From Crocinitomicaceae bacterium (GTDB taxonomy: Bacteria > Bacteroidota > Bacteroidia > Flavobacteriales_D > Crocinitomicaceae), in assembly GCA_024643545.1 (NCBI GenBank), contig JAHEMR010000004.1:296936-360935 (forward strand): a stretch of DNA of 64,000 nucleotides, in the 5' to 3' direction. Within the stretch, counting starts at the first letter, position 1; the number at the start of each line of letters is the position of its first letter. A program made the translations under genes and the position numbers. The notes below the pieces were generated by a model. That model was given only the letters and a program-made list of their open reading frames with translations, made no database searches and had not been told where the DNA came from. This document shows, piece by piece, positions 10,244 through 17,527 of this stretch.

Positions 10244-10810
10244 ATGCTGAAATCAGAAATCAGATCCTTTTACAAGCAAAAAAGATCCGGACTAAGTCCA
10301 ACCGAAATAGAAAGAATCTCCTCACAAGTCCAAGCACTTGTAGGAGATTCTTTTTCGTTTAAAGACAAAAAGATTAGCTTGTTTTTACCCATAGTACGTC
10401 AAAAAGAAATCAATACTTTTGGTTTGCTGGCTGACATTATTCAACAAGGTGGACACCCAGTCGTTGCTAGAGCTAATTTTACAGACTTGACTATGAGCTT
10501 GTATCTTTATGAAGGAGCGAGCCAATTGACTTTGAACAGCTTTGGCATACCAGAACCAACAAGTGGGATAGAAATTCAAGCGGAAGAGCTAGACCTAGTT
10601 TTTGTGCCATTATTAGGCCTTAACAATAAAGGTTTTCGTGTTGGATATGGAAAAGGGTTTTACGACCGTTTACTTCAACGTTGTGCGCCTAACTGCATGT
10701 TTGTCGGGCTTCATCTCTTTGACGAATTCATGCAGATAGAAGATCTCCATCAAAACGATATCGCACTGCATATGTGCATCACTCCAGTAAGACAATATGA
10801 TTTCAGATAA
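10244..10810 (+). CDS. 5-formyltetrahydrofolate cyclo-ligase
   Basis: Converts 5-formyl-THF to 5,10-methenyl-THF using ATP (YgfA/MTHFS family). The diagnostic C-terminal motif GYGKGFYDRLL is present, with VFVPLLGLNNKGFRVG just before it and the N-terminal basic RSFYKQKRSGLS. The ATG at 10244 (188 aa) is chosen over the adjacent TTG at 10241. It lies 21 bases after the PPIase gene. Its last 14 bases overlap the start of a 55-codon ORF. Confidence 0.93.
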   Translation: MLKSEIRSFYKQKRSGLSPTEIERISSQVQALVGDSFSFKDKKISLFLPIVRQKEINTFGLLADIIQQGGHPVVARANFTDLTMSLYLYEGASQLTLNSFGIPEPTSGIEIQAEELDLVFVPLLGLNNKGFRVGYGKGFYDRLLQRCAPNCMFVGLHLFDEFMQIEDLHQNDIALHMCITPVRQYDFR

Positions 10811-10964
10811 AAACTTGCAAGGAAGGTTCCATTTGTTGGCAATACTGTTAATCCCAGCAAACATGATGGTGATCTTTATGAATGTAAAATGGTGGGTAGA
10901 AATCCCCGTTCACATTATCTCTGTGGTACTTATTATTTTTTCTTTGAAGAAGAAACAGGGATAA
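10797..10964 (+). CDS. Small 55-residue membrane protein ORF
   Basis: ATG at 10797 overlaps the 3' end of the folate cyclo-ligase gene by 14 bases. The product starts MISDKNLQGRFHLLAILLIP and has two hydrophobic stretches (LLAILLIPANMMVIFM and IPVHIISVVLIIFSL) with a charged end, KKKQG. The position suggests translational coupling. Its 3' end overlaps the 3' end of the opposing DUF4920 gene by 32 bases. No family is recognised. The coherent two-helix pattern with a basic tail argues that it is real, but no homologue evidence is available here. Confidence 0.6.
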   Translation: MISDKNLQGRFHLLAILLIPANMMVIFMNVKWWVEIPVHIISVVLIIFSLKKKQG

Positions 10965-11418
10965 GAACTCCATCTGCTTCAAAATTCATTTCAATCTTAG
11001 GAGAAACAATTTTGTCTATTTCTGATTGAGGTGCATTTCCATCTTCTAAAAAGTGCTTTTGAAGTTGTACCGAAATCGTATCATAATAAGCTACACCATG
11101 AAAATAAGCAACATTACCAGTTTCTGTTTTTGGTGGAATGCCAAAGTGGTTTTTGAAACGAATACGCAACAATTCTCCATCCGATTTTTTAACATTTACC
11201 CAGCAACCTGCACTTTGACAAACATTCACGATTGGTGCGGAAAAAGTAAATGTATCTTGTTGTGGATTTTGGTTAAATTGCTTCACCATGTCCTCTAATG
11301 AAATCGCTTTAGCCATTTCAACATCGCTTGGTCCATAATGCTTGAACGCCTCTTTTTGAGAGCCACAACTTTGTAGGATGAATCCAATACTTAAAATTGA
11401 TGCGAAACAGATTCTCAT
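10933..11418 (-). CDS. DUF4920 family lipoprotein
   Basis: 161 residues with a lipoprotein signal (SIGFILQSCGS, Cys as lipobox residue), so probably envelope-anchored. The core VCQSAGCWVNVK and the later FEADGVLIP match the DUF4920 family, whose conserved Cys pair (C-x-x-x-G-C-W) hints at metal or redox binding; biochemical role unknown. The start overlaps the upstream minus-strand gene by 4 bases (ATGA), indicating translational coupling. It converges with the 55-residue ORF. Confidence 0.82.
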   Translation of the reverse strand: MRICFASILSIGFILQSCGSQKEAFKHYGPSDVEMAKAISLEDMVKQFNQNPQQDTFTFSAPIVNVCQSAGCWVNVKKSDGELLRIRFKNHFGIPPKTETGNVAYFHGVAYYDTISVQLQKHFLEDGNAPQSEIDKIVSPKIEMNFEADGVLIPVSSSKKK

Positions 11419-11786
11419 TTTTCTAGGAAGTTTTGATAAAAGTCTTGCAACAAATACGATTTTCCATCCACAACAACTGTTTGAATTTGATTAGCCGACA
11501 AAAAACGCAAAATCACACGTCGTGAATCAGCTGTATTTGAAACCATCAGAAATGTCGCTTTATGGTTTGTAGCATTAAAGTCCACATTGAAAAATGGCTC
11601 ATAATATTTGGCGTACGATGCGACATCTTCTGAACTTAATTGATTTGGTAGAACTACTTCGATTCTTCCCGAAGCCACACCCTCTCTTAAGTGATTCACA
11701 GATGAACAACTAGCTGTATTTGCAGACTGTGCAATAGAAATTGAACCTGTCACAAAAAATAGGATTCCAAAAAGTACATGTTTCAT
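11415..11786 (-). CDS. Secreted hypothetical protein
   Basis: 123 residues with signal peptide MKHVLFGILFFVTGSISIAQ. The mature part contains two-strand/helix units (GRIEVVLPNQLSSEDVASYA, YYEPFFNVDFNATNHKATF) and resembles a small ferredoxin-like periplasmic module. No named family recognised. Its stop overlaps the DUF4920 start by 4 bases, so the two are probably made together. Confidence 0.7.
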   Translation of the reverse strand: MKHVLFGILFFVTGSISIAQSANTASCSSVNHLREGVASGRIEVVLPNQLSSEDVASYAKYYEPFFNVDFNATNHKATFLMVSNTADSRRVILRFLSANQIQTVVVDGKSYLLQDFYQNFLEK

Positions 11787-11845
11787 AGCAAGATGGTTTT
11801 ATTCGTATGTGCTAATCTACAAAATATTTCGCAATTTTGAATCCA

Positions 11846-12457
11846 ATGGGAAATTTATTAGCATTTCATACACCAGGCCGTTTGGAAGGTGGTTGCGACG
11901 AAGCAGGAAGAGGATGTTTGAGTGGTCCAGTAGTTGCTGCTGCAGTGATTCTAGACCCCAACAAACCTATTCCAGCACTTAACGACTCCAAACAGATTAC
12001 CGAAAAGAATAGGTTGATTCTTCGTGACCAAATTATGAATGAAGCACTCGCATTCGCAATTGGCATCGTTTCTCATCAGGAAATTGATGAAATAAATATT
12101 CTCAACGCGAGTTTCTTGGCGATGCACCGTGCGATTGATCAACTAAATATTACGCCTGAATTTTTGCTCATTGACGGAAACCGATTCAATCCCTATACTG
12201 GAATTTCACATGTATGTATTGTAAAAGGGGATGCCAAATACCAATCAATCGCGGCAGCATCAATTCTCGCCAAAACAAAACGAGATGAAATCATGGATTC
12301 ACTTCACGAGCTTTATCCCGTATATAAATGGTCTAAAAACAAAGGCTATCCAACGATTGATCACCGCTCGGCAATCGCTGAACATGGTGCAAGTCCATAT
12401 CACCGAATGACATTTCGCTTGCTCGCTGATAAAAGTCAACTTGATTTATTCGAGTAA
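11846..12457 (+). CDS. rnhB: Ribonuclease HII
   Basis: Cleaves RNA in RNA-DNA hybrids, including misincorporated ribonucleotides. The N-terminal catalytic motif [21 protein letters not shown], then LLIDGN and the acidic/Lys block [17 protein letters not shown] are all present. ATG at 11846 (203 aa) is chosen over TTG at 11837, which would add only MNP. A CAATTTTG box at 11832-11839 is one base from the Bacteroidetes -7 consensus. Stands alone, divergent from the two small envelope genes. Confidence 0.95.
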   Translation: MGNLLAFHTPGRLEGGCDEAGRGCLSGPVVAAAVILDPNKPIPALNDSKQITEKNRLILRDQIMNEALAFAIGIVSHQEIDEINILNASFLAMHRAIDQLNITPEFLLIDGNRFNPYTGISHVCIVKGDAKYQSIAAASILAKTKRDEIMDSLHELYPVYKWSKNKGYPTIDHRSAIAEHGASPYHRMTFRLLADKSQLDLFE

Positions 12458-12535
12458 ACATTAACTTGTTAATTTAAATCACTAAAACGAAGCAAAGCAC
12501 GTCGAATTCACGCTAATTTTGAATAAATACGTGAA

Positions 12536-14704
12536 ATGATGAAACGTTTGCTGCTTGCCATTCTTGGCATGTTTATAATTACTTGGATTAGTTTTGTGTC
12601 TTACGACCTACTTCAAAAGGAAAACACCCATAATCTCAGAACATACTTTCAAGTTTCAGATGGTGCAATTTGGGCAATCCATCAACCAAATGAAGTAAAT
12701 TGGGATGACCTTTCCATTCAATCGCCTTCACTAAATCAAGCACTTTATTCCTCCTTTATTACACGGGTAAATGAACCATGCTCGTATATTTTCAGTTCCA
12801 AAAAAGTGTTGTTCTTACTTGAAAAAAGAAGTTCTTGGTCAAAAAAGGAGATTATCAAACTCTTTAAAAACGGTTTGTTTCCTTTCGAATTTGGCAAATT
12901 GAATTCATTTGAATACGGGAAACTGCATGGTTTTTTTAAAGGAAATCAACTCTTGATTTATGACGGTGATCTCTCACTTCCTAGAGACAAATCATTTCTA
13001 CTAGATTCGAAAGCAAGCTTTAGTCGGGTAATTCTTTCCAATAAAAAAAATGGCGAACATATTAGCGACATGTACCTTAAAAAAGGACGGATTTACACCT
13101 ATACAAAGAGCCAAATTGGTTCGAATAAGATAAAAGAAGTAGACGACCGCAGAATCTTTGCTCACATTGTCCCAGCAAATTTCGATAGTTATTCTTTTTA
13201 TGAAAAATCGTATTTATCGAAAGTTGATCCTGTTTTTGCTCATTCTGCGTTTTCAAAACAAATGATTTCCAATGGAGTCGTATTTATTACAAAAGATGCA
13301 CGTAGCGCCGCCATTTTTGATTACCAAGAAGATTATAGTCCGATCGATATTCTTAATGAACACCTTCAACTGGATGGATCTGTTGAATTAAGTGCTGAAT
13401 ACAAGCACCTTCGGTTTTCAAAAATATTGGAAGGATTCGCAGATAGCAGTTCGGAAAAACCGACCTTACACCTTGCCTTAATGGAAGGATTCGCTGTTGT
13501 TTCAAGTTCCAAAGAATTTATCGATTACGTACTTTCGGAAGCAGAACTTGCAAACACACTTTCGCAAGATGAAAGAAGGATAACAGCCATTTTTGGTAAC
13601 CTTCCAAAAAAAGTTGCTTTTCGACATGTATCCAAATCGAAACAACAATCCATCAGCGTTTACGGAAAGAAAATGCTTGAAACGAGTTGCAGAGTGATTG
13701 ACTTTGTTGATCGAAAAGAAAACCAAAAAATCAAAGATTATTTCGTGATGAATCCAGGTGTTCGCGTTATTGACTTCGCAGCTTTTCCTGAACGAGGAAA
13801 TGTGATCGCACTTACAGAAAATCACACGTTGGTTGGATATATCAATGGTTTAAAAAAATGGGAAAAACCTTGTGCGCAAGAAGTGGTTTCTATGAACCTA
13901 ATCAACCTAGGTCAATCCTATGTTTCTGTTCAATTTGCATCAGAAACCCAACTCTTTGACAAAACAGGGCGTCTTGTTCTTCGCATGACATCCCAAAAGA
14001 ACGTCCCTCCTAGCGCCTACTTCGCCAAAAACAAAATGGAATTTGTGGTGGCAAATTCAGCGAATAGCATTCAGCTAATTAACGAGCAAGGAACGGTCAT
14101 CAAACCTTTTCAGGTGAACGGATCGATTAAACAAATCGCGATTACAACACAAACAAAGAACCCAATTCTAGGCGTACTTACATCCACCATGTTTTATACC
14201 ATTGATTTAACGAAGCGTAAAACATTGAACAAATTGTCAATTGACAGTACCTATAACTTACTGAATACTGGGTTGGAATTCATCCCTGCTTCTGTTAAGA
14301 ATGCAAGCCTTACAGTGATTAAAAACGGTAAGCCAACACAATTTTCCACAAAAAGTAACGTTAAACTGCTCGGCTCCTACCTCTTAAACAAGGAAATTAT
14401 ATATGTGCTTTCAAGAGAGAAAGAACTTTATGCGTATAAAAACGGTCAGATTCTCTGGGAAAAAACAATGCCTTTGCAAGAAATTAGTGCAATAAGCATC
14501 CAAAGTTCAAAAAATGGCTTGCCAATACTTTGCATATTGGATGCACTTGAAAATGAATTATTAATACTAGATCAGAATGGACGCGTTAGCGACCAAAACG
14601 ACCGTCATGGTGAAAGAAAAGTTCAAGTTAGTCCATTCGGTTCTAGCGCCTATTCTATCACAACGTTCTTAGGTTCCTACCTGATCCAATACACGAAACA
14701 ATAA
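12536..14704 (+). CDS. Membrane-anchored hypothetical protein with beta-propeller-like C-terminus
   Basis: 722 residues. The N-terminal signal anchor (MMKRLLLAILGMFIITWISFVSY) suggests a periplasmic protein; the start may equally be the second Met at 12539. The first half has a DUF3352-like feel (repeated FxFGKLNSF, YSFYEKSYLSKVDPVFAH, LEGFADSSSEKPTLHLALME). The second half has PQQ/WD-like strands (VIDFAAFPERGNVIALTENH, LLILDQNGRVSDQ). Neither assignment is certain. It ends three bases before the ATG of the DUF5723-OmpA gene, so an operon is likely. Confidence 0.7.
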   Translation: MMKRLLLAILGMFIITWISFVSYDLLQKENTHNLRTYFQVSDGAIWAIHQPNEVNWDDLSIQSPSLNQALYSSFITRVNEPCSYIFSSKKVLFLLEKRSSWSKKEIIKLFKNGLFPFEFGKLNSFEYGKLHGFFKGNQLLIYDGDLSLPRDKSFLLDSKASFSRVILSNKKNGEHISDMYLKKGRIYTYTKSQIGSNKIKEVDDRRIFAHIVPANFDSYSFYEKSYLSKVDPVFAHSAFSKQMISNGVVFITKDARSAAIFDYQEDYSPIDILNEHLQLDGSVELSAEYKHLRFSKILEGFADSSSEKPTLHLALMEGFAVVSSSKEFIDYVLSEAELANTLSQDERRITAIFGNLPKKVAFRHVSKSKQQSISVYGKKMLETSCRVIDFVDRKENQKIKDYFVMNPGVRVIDFAAFPERGNVIALTENHTLVGYINGLKKWEKPCAQEVVSMNLINLGQSYVSVQFASETQLFDKTGRLVLRMTSQKNVPPSAYFAKNKMEFVVANSANSIQLINEQGTVIKPFQVNGSIKQIAITTQTKNPILGVLTSTMFYTIDLTKRKTLNKLSIDSTYNLLNTGLEFIPASVKNASLTVIKNGKPTQFSTKSNVKLLGSYLLNKEIIYVLSREKELYAYKNGQILWEKTMPLQEISAISIQSSKNGLPILCILDALENELLILDQNGRVSDQNDRHGERKVQVSPFGSSAYSITTFLGSYLIQYTKQ

Positions 14705-14707
14705 ACC

Positions 14708-15406
14708 ATGAAAAAACTACTCATTTGTCTTTCTTTACTTGCAATCCAAGTTCAACTGAATGCTCAAAGTTATCTTGGACTAAGTTCGAGCAACTACGCC
14801 GGCGTGATTGGTAATCAAGTGAATCCTGCAAATTTCGTAGACGGACGCTACAAATTCGACCTTCTACTGTTTGGAACAAACATGAATATTTACCAAAACT
14901 TTGGATACTTTGACGCAAACGCGATGCGCAGCGCACAAGGTGGGTCCGGTTATTGGTGGTATAAATCCTTTTCGGATACCGCTATTTTTAACTCTTGGTC
15001 AAAACCTGACGCGACCTTTATTGATCGGTTAATTGTTCACAATTACGATGAAACATCGAATAAAACATTAGGTGCAAACATCAATTTCCAGGTAGATTTA
15101 TTAAATACCATGTTTCACATTAATGAAAAAACGGCTATCGGATTCAACGTGCGCAACCGAACTGTAGTGAATGTCGATAACATGGATGCTAAATTGGCCG
15201 TTTTAGCTGAGGATGGATTAATACATCCAACCTTATGGCATGATGTTTACAACGAACAATTATTCAATGTAAATTATATGACCTGGTCAGAAGTTGGGTT
15301 TAACTTTTCTCAAGTTTTAATCGATAATATAAGAACATTTCTTGAAAATCGGAATCGCACCAAAAGCACTTCTTGGTCATGCTGCTGCATATGTTTACAC
15401 GGATAA
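14708..15406 (+). CDS. DUF5723-OmpA protein, N-terminal fragment (frameshifted)
   Basis: Signal peptide MKKLLICLSLLAIQVQLNAQ, then an outer-membrane-barrel start typical of DUF5723 proteins (SSNYAGVIGNQVNPANFVD, INEKTAIGFNVRNR). The sequence makes sense to ...FSQVLIDN (codon ending 15328), after which the frame gives nonsense (RTFLENRNRTKSTSWSCC) and stops at 15406. The sensible continuation is one frame over, starting EHFLKIGIAPKALLG. Deleting one base, for example T15330, would restore DN-K-EHFLKIG. So this is the first part of a single gene spanning 14708-17357, broken by a true mutation or a sequencing error. Confidence 0.75.
   Translation: MKKLLICLSLLAIQVQLNAQSYLGLSSSNYAGVIGNQVNPANFVDGRYKFDLLLFGTNMNIYQNFGYFDANAMRSAQGGSGYWWYKSFSDTAIFNSWSKPDATFIDRLIVHNYDETSNKTLGANINFQVDLLNTMFHINEKTAIGFNVRNRTVVNVDNMDAKLAVLAEDGLIHPTLWHDVYNEQLFNVNYMTWSEVGFNFSQVLIDNIRTFLENRNRTKSTSWSCCCICLHG
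15326..15341 (+). other. Single-base frameshift site in DUF5723-OmpA gene
   Basis: Frame 2 carries the signal peptide and barrel start; frame 0 carries the rest. Frame 0 has a TAA at 15330-15332 just before the resumed homology, so the switch lies between 15326 and 15333. No slippery heptamer is evident, so programmed frameshifting is not favoured. Confidence 0.75.
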
Positions 15407-17357
15407 TTTCTCCTATAATTTGGTGAATGAAGATACATCCCAATATTTAAGCGGAACTTTTGATTATGGTTATTCAAACAATATCAATGGAATCATTAAC
15501 GCAGGAATTAATGGTCAAAATCCAAGTGTTTCAGATCTTATCCATCCTTCGTCTAAACTTGGATTTGGTTTAGACATCGGAGCAGTTTACGAATGGCGAC
15601 CAAAATATGCCAAATTCAAATACGACATGGATGGAGAAACGAATTTATGGCGCAGAAATGAAAACAAATACAAACTTCGCGCAGGATTATCCATCGTGGA
15701 TATGGGAAGTATGAAATTCACCAAAGGTGGACTTAGCCGTAATTTCGCTGTTAATACTTCTAATTTATTTAACTTACAAACCTTTAATTCAGCAACGAAC
15801 TTAGAAGGATTTGACGGGGTAATCGATAGCCTCATAAATCATTCTTCTACAGCAGGAAACAAAGAATGGGTTTCTCTTCAAGATCCATCGCAAACGTTTA
15901 GAATGCGCACACCAACAGCCGTAAGTTTTCAATTTGATTACCAGATTTGGAAAGGATTCTATATCAATGCCACTTCGATGGTAAATATGATTTCCCAAGG
16001 AAAAGATACAAAAGTGAAAACGGCAAATCAATTCTCCATTACGCCAAGTTTTGATAGTCCTTACTTCGGGCTATATATGCCCATTTCCATGAATCAATAT
16101 AGCGGGATGAAGTACGGCTTAGCAACACGCATCGGACCACTTGTTTTGGGTATCACTGATATGAAAACGCTCCTTGCCAAAGATAAAATTAGTGGGATTG
16201 AATTTTATTTTGGTAGCCGAATTCCAATCATCTACCACAGAGTAAGAGATAAGGACAAAGACTTAGTTTCAAATAGAAAAGATGAATGTAAAGATGTTCC
16301 AGGAATTTGGGCTTTCAAAGGATGTCCAGATACAGACAATGATGGAATTCCTGATTCGGATGATGAATGTGTAAACGAACCAGGCACACCAGAGTTTAAA
16401 GGATGTCCGGACACCGATGGTGATAAAATCATTGATAAAAAAGATGCCTGTCCAACTGTTGCCGGATTAAAAGAATACAAAGGATGTCCGGATACTGATG
16501 GTGATAAAATCATCGATTCTGAAGATGCTTGTCCAACGGTTGCTGGATTAAAAGAATACAAAGGGTGTCCAGATACAGATGGTGATAAAATCATTGATTC
16601 CGAAGACGCATGTCCAACGGTTGCTGGACTTATCGCATTGAAAGGATGTCCAGATAGAGATGCGGATGGAGTTGCAGATGACGCTGATGGGTGTCCAGAT
16701 AACGCAGGACCGAAAGAAAATAAAGGATGTCCGGACAAAGATGCGGATGGAATATATGATTTCATTGATGAATGCCCTGATGTTGCCGGTCCACAAGAAA
16801 ACCGCGGATGTCCATACAAAGACACAGATGGTGATAAAATCTTGGACAAGGATGATGATTGTCCAACATTGGCAGGACCATCAGCAAATAGAGGTTGCCC
16901 TTACAAAGACAGTGATAATGATGGGTTATTAGACAAAGATGACGATTGTCCAAATACGCCGGGGCCAAAATCAAACAAAGGATGTCCAGTGATTGAACAA
17001 GCCGTAATTGAAGTGTTAAAAACAGCCTTTGACAACCTAGAATTCGAAGTGTCAAAAGATGTTATTTTGGAAGGATCGAAACTTTCATTAAGCGAACTTG
17101 CAGAAGTCTTAAAGAAAAAACCTACGTGGAAACTAGAAATTACCGGTCACACCGATAGTCAAGGTGATGATACTGCCAACATGCTTCTTTCTAAAAAACG
17201 AGCAGAAGCGGTTAAAGCCTACCTCGTTTCACAAGGAATCGATGCATCGCGTTTTATCACCCTTTATTTTGGGGAGACAAAACCAATTTCAACGAATGAA
17301 ACGGCCGAAGGACGCCAGAAAAACAGACGAGTTGAAATGAAAGTTGTTTTCGATTAA
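15342..17357 (+). CDS. DUF5723-TSP3-OmpA protein, C-terminal fragment (frameshifted)
   Basis: Continuation of the gene starting at 14708; it opens only at a TTG and has no signal peptide of its own. The rest of the DUF5723 barrel runs to about 16230 and ends FYFGSRIPIIYHRVRD. Nine calcium-binding thrombospondin-type-3-like units follow (DTDGDKIIDSEDACP...GCP). The C-terminal OmpA peptidoglycan-binding domain shows LEITGHTDSQGDD, LSKKRAEAVKAYLVSQGI and GRQKNRRVEM. An intact product would be an outer-membrane barrel tethered to peptidoglycan through a Ca-stiffened linker. A strong terminator follows. Confidence 0.85.
   Translation: MKIGIAPKALLGHAAAYVYTDNFSYNLVNEDTSQYLSGTFDYGYSNNINGIINAGINGQNPSVSDLIHPSSKLGFGLDIGAVYEWRPKYAKFKYDMDGETNLWRRNENKYKLRAGLSIVDMGSMKFTKGGLSRNFAVNTSNLFNLQTFNSATNLEGFDGVIDSLINHSSTAGNKEWVSLQDPSQTFRMRTPTAVSFQFDYQIWKGFYINATSMVNMISQGKDTKVKTANQFSITPSFDSPYFGLYMPISMNQYSGMKYGLATRIGPLVLGITDMKTLLAKDKISGIEFYFGSRIPIIYHRVRDKDKDLVSNRKDECKDVPGIWAFKGCPDTDNDGIPDSDDECVNEPGTPEFKGCPDTDGDKIIDKKDACPTVAGLKEYKGCPDTDGDKIIDSEDACPTVAGLKEYKGCPDTDGDKIIDSEDACPTVAGLIALKGCPDRDADGVADDADGCPDNAGPKENKGCPDKDADGIYDFIDECPDVAGPQENRGCPYKDTDGDKILDKDDDCPTLAGPSANRGCPYKDSDNDGLLDKDDDCPNTPGPKSNKGCPVIEQAVIEVLKTAFDNLEFEVSKDVILEGSKLSLSELAEVLKKKPTWKLEITGHTDSQGDDTANMLLSKKRAEAVKAYLVSQGIDASRFITLYFGETKPISTNETAEGRQKNRRVEMKVVFD
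16243..16992 (+). repeat. Nine TSP3-like repeats (81-87 bp period)
   Basis: 27-29-residue units D-x-D-x-D-x-I-x-D-x-x-D-x-C-P-x-x-x-G-x-x-x-x-x-G-C-P. The third to fifth units are nearly identical at DNA level, so recombination or assembly collapse here is possible. The strong minus-strand ORF across this region is a shadow of the repeat. Confidence 0.85.
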
Positions 17358-17381
17358 CGATTCTTTTACAGCCATTAAACG

Positions 17382-17412
17382 AAAAAGGAGGTCAAATTTG
17401 ACCTCCTTTTTT
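17382..17412 (+). terminator. Strong intrinsic terminator
   Basis: Perfect inverted repeat AAAAAGGAGGTC / GACCTCCTTTTT around a short AAATTT loop, ending in a T run; 25 bases after the OmpA stop codon. Confidence 0.92.
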
Positions 17413-17447
17413 ATATTATCTTAATGTTATCAAATTACGCAACTAAA

Positions 17448-17475
17448 TTAACAAAACTTTAACCTAGCATTAATT
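17448..17475 (+). promoter_or_regulatory. Pho-box-like direct repeats before the TonB receptor
   Basis: TTAACA-N5-TTAACC-N5-TTAATT, three hexamers at exactly 11-bp spacing, starting at 17448, 17459 and 17470. OmpR/PhoB-family regulators bind head-to-tail repeats with this period, and B. subtilis PhoP boxes are TTAACA-like. The last hexamer ends 20 bases before a -7-like TTTCTTTG box (17496-17503), i.e. in the position of a -33 element. A PhoB/PhoR-like pair is encoded 6 kb downstream. Confidence 0.55.
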
Positions 17476-17495
17476 TTCCCCTCAAGGCACTTACG

Positions 17496-17503
17496 TTTCT
17501 TTG
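17496..17503 (+). promoter_or_regulatory. Candidate -7 box of the TonB receptor promoter
   Basis: TTTCTTTG, one mismatch from the Bacteroidetes consensus TAnnTTTG, 24 bases before the ATG. The same 24-base gap is seen for GAACTTTG before the gene at 20627. Confidence 0.45.
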
Positions 17504-17527
17504 CGGTAAATTTTAAAGTCTATTTAC

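Noticed and set aside
12459..12472. ATTAAC-TT-GTTAAT hairpin after rnhB as terminator
   Set aside because: Six A/T-rich pairs, two-base loop and no T-run; too weak.
15326..15345. Programmed ribosomal frameshift
   Set aside because: No slippery heptamer, no downstream pseudoknot evident by eye, and a stop in the target frame at 15330.
16232..16849. 205-codon minus-strand ORF across the TSP3 repeats
   Set aside because: It mirrors the 81-bp period of the plus-strand repeat (repeating SVSGHPLYSF), a codon-bias shadow of Asp/Gly/Cys-rich repeats.
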